Shown here: in pieces, positions 62,052-64,000 of the stretch | Layout: each line of letters begins with the position of its first letter | Position numbering within the stretch: position 1 is the stretch's first letter | Assembly (NCBI GenBank): GCA_003640385.1 | Contig: RCAB01000052.1 | Coordinates: 124,001-188,000, forward strand | DNA from: Setaria digitata | Taxonomy: Eukaryota > Nematoda > Chromadorea > Rhabditida > Setariidae | DNA: 64,000 bases | Reading direction: 5' to 3' | Notes under the pieces: generated by a model | What the model was told of the DNA's origin: nothing | Database searches by the model: none | What the model saw: the letters and a program-made list of their open reading frames with translations, nothing else | Made by a program: the position numbers and the translations under genes

Positions 62052-64000
62052 TCGTGAAGTTAATGATAATAGTTAAAATTAAAAGAATATTTTTCAAATT
62101 TCAAAAAAGCTCTTTGCTATAGTAATTTAATAATTGCACCCTTTTTTCTTCCGCTTCCTTTTTTTATGTCTTAATTAAATATTTGCTTTTTTTTTTTTTT
62201 TTTTCATTATTTTGGCAAGAAATAATGCAAAAAAAGAGAAAAAAAAAATAAGAAAACTTACCCTAAACAAATGATTTTAAGTAAGCTCTTAACTTCTCAA
62301 ATTCTGTCATGTTTGCTGCACCGAGTGAACACGATGTGATACCGGGGAATAGCGGGGGAGAAAGAGAGAGAGAGAGAGAAGATTCGGTCTTAGAAAAAGA
62401 ATACTTTTTTTTTTTTGCGGTAATCTGCTAATCCGTTCAGTAAATAAAATATACACCTCAAACCAATAAAATGCTTTTATGTACAGTTTCCAATAACCAT
62501 AACTAAATACTTTGCTAAAATTTCTTTCATCTCCAATTTACCGCATTTGCTTATGCTAATTAATTATGTGAAAAAGGTTTAATGATGCAATTTTTATCAA
62601 TTAAATCAACTGCTGTTCTATTAAGTGCACATATAATTGATTAGAATTAAATACAAATTTATTTAATTACAGTTGCAAATATATTCCTATCATTTTCTTT
62701 CTTCCAATTAATCCTCACATATATTTTGATAATTGATTAACAATAATCATTGGAACTTGCAAAAAAGACAAGATTATACAAAATATGACATGAAATTTTA
62801 ATTATTATGAAACAATTAAATTGCACTTATTGCTATAATCCTAATAATATTAATTTTACAAGAAGACAATTATCATCATGCTTTTGTTATCTTTTATCAT
62901 TATGCTTTCAATCATTCCTTATGTGTTTTTCTTGTAATAATATTTGCTAAAATTACCAAAAATGCACAAGTTTAAGATGCAAATGCAAATATAAACTTCA
63001 GGTATTGCTAATTGAGTAAATTATAATTATAATAATATTTTAATCCTTTTAATTCCTTTTTTCATTCGATTAGTGTGTCTTTATTTCGATTAAAACTTAT
63101 AAAGTAAGTGAATTTTTATCGCAAAATGTTATTAATAACTTGTTAACAAATGAAAATGATAATTTACTGGACTGAAACTTGAGTAAACCCAACGAAAGGT
63201 CAACTTCCGGATCTCAATTTCCGGATATGGTAGTGTTCCTATTTCACTTTCTTATTTCTTTTCATCCTTCTGTATGTGTACATTAATTTTACCATACTTT
63301 ACTTCCGCTCTGCTCTTCCAAAAAAAAAAAAAAAAAAGGTTAAGTACTTAGTTTTCTTTAGCAAAATGTGTCTGTGTGTGTGTACGCGCATGAAATGAAT
63401 TATATAGTCAGGTAAAAGATAAAGTAAGGTAAGGTAAGGTATGTGAATGAATGAATAGTTCGACTGAAGTACTCTCAGGTCACTCTCAGGTGTTTGATGG
63501 TAGCTGTGGGAGAGGTCAAGTCATCCTACACCGCACAGCAAAAATATTCCAAAATGGTAACAACAGTTTCCGGAAACGAAAAATTTCCTTCCTTTTTTTT
63601 TTCCATTTCCTTTCTCGTCATGCATTCTGGTCCGTTTTTTTATTCTTTCAAAAATAAAATTAATGAATATTATTCATTAATTTTCTTTTTTTTTTTTTCC
63701 ATTTTAATTAAAAAAATTCACTCGCCATAACAATGAAATGAAATGAACATCATTATTTTTTTTAAAAGACTTTTTCCTGAAAATTTCATTTTTCATTTCT
63801 TATTTTGCGAAATTAGAGAATAAATCAAAAATTATGTAATTTTCATGGCATTGATTATCGGTATATGGTCATTTGTGAAATTCATTTGAGGATCTATTGT
63901 TATGAGTATGGTATTTCAAGATGTTTTGAAAATTTCAGATAAAATTTTAAATAAAATTTTTATCTGAAGGTCAAAAATTTTCTCGCTTCATCAAAGTTCT

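Larger units (their letters stand above)
57261..64000. other. No supported gene
   Basis: AT-rich sequence with TTCA-type repeats (59250-59405), GGTAA repeats (63422-63440) and the duplications at 61298-61385 and 61607-62051. Weak exon-like pieces, such as a DLDAKIFGQDKEEKEN-stop frame at 60513-60560 (plus) and an MTEFEKLRAYLKSFV frame at 62264-62310 (minus) with a good GTAAGT donor just after its stop, could not be extended. Confidence 0.55.

Overview
This is AT-rich eukaryotic genomic DNA with long A/T homopolymers, dense microsatellites and intron-split genes. It most resembles a nematode, possibly a clade III (spirurid or filarial) worm. The grounds are short exons of 80-240 nt, introns that mostly begin GT and end TTTCAG or TTTTAG, very T-rich acceptors, and an orphan 3' splice acceptor a few tens of bases before the start codon of each of the three firm genes, as expected for spliced-leader trans-splicing. 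The species is an inference; nothing here identifies it.

Layout. 1-15.3 kb has no gene I can support; it holds homopolymers and simple repeats, with the densest microsatellites at 3.4-9.0 kb. At 15.33-15.88 kb (minus) lies a low-complexity Q/S/N/T-rich exon that looks like the N-terminus of a regulatory protein. 15.9-31.7 kb is essentially gene-free, with several inverted and tandem repeats. At 31.77-31.98 kb (minus) there is a small lysine-rich ORF with a polyadenylation signal downstream, and at 36.77-37.04 kb (minus) a basic ORF.

37.8-53.2 kb is the gene-dense core. It contains (i) a ten-exon minus-strand gene for a 482-residue AT-hook plus BED zinc-finger protein with a Cys/His heptad repeat and a C-terminal coiled coil; (ii) a nine-exon plus-strand gene for a ~439-residue multi-C2H2 protein, the worm orthologue of the histone H4 transcription factor HINFP/MIZF; and (iii) a ten-exon plus-strand gene for a ~416-residue RRM plus Tudor protein that appears to use a GC-AG intron. 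Genes (i) and (ii) diverge across about 2.6 kb holding a degenerate minisatellite; (ii) and (iii) are in tandem, 1.4 kb apart.

53.8-54.1 kb is a run of 261 T. 54.3-57.3 kb has several coding-like fragments on both strands that I could not join into a gene. 57.3-64 kb has no supported gene, but it holds a perfect 44-bp tandem duplication and a duplicated block interrupted by single Ns that is probably an assembly join.

Two of the firm genes encode likely DNA-binding nuclear regulators and the third an RNA-binding/Tudor protein. I see no evidence that they form a pathway, and no operon-like spacing. I found no tRNA, rRNA, CRISPR array or recognisable transposon.
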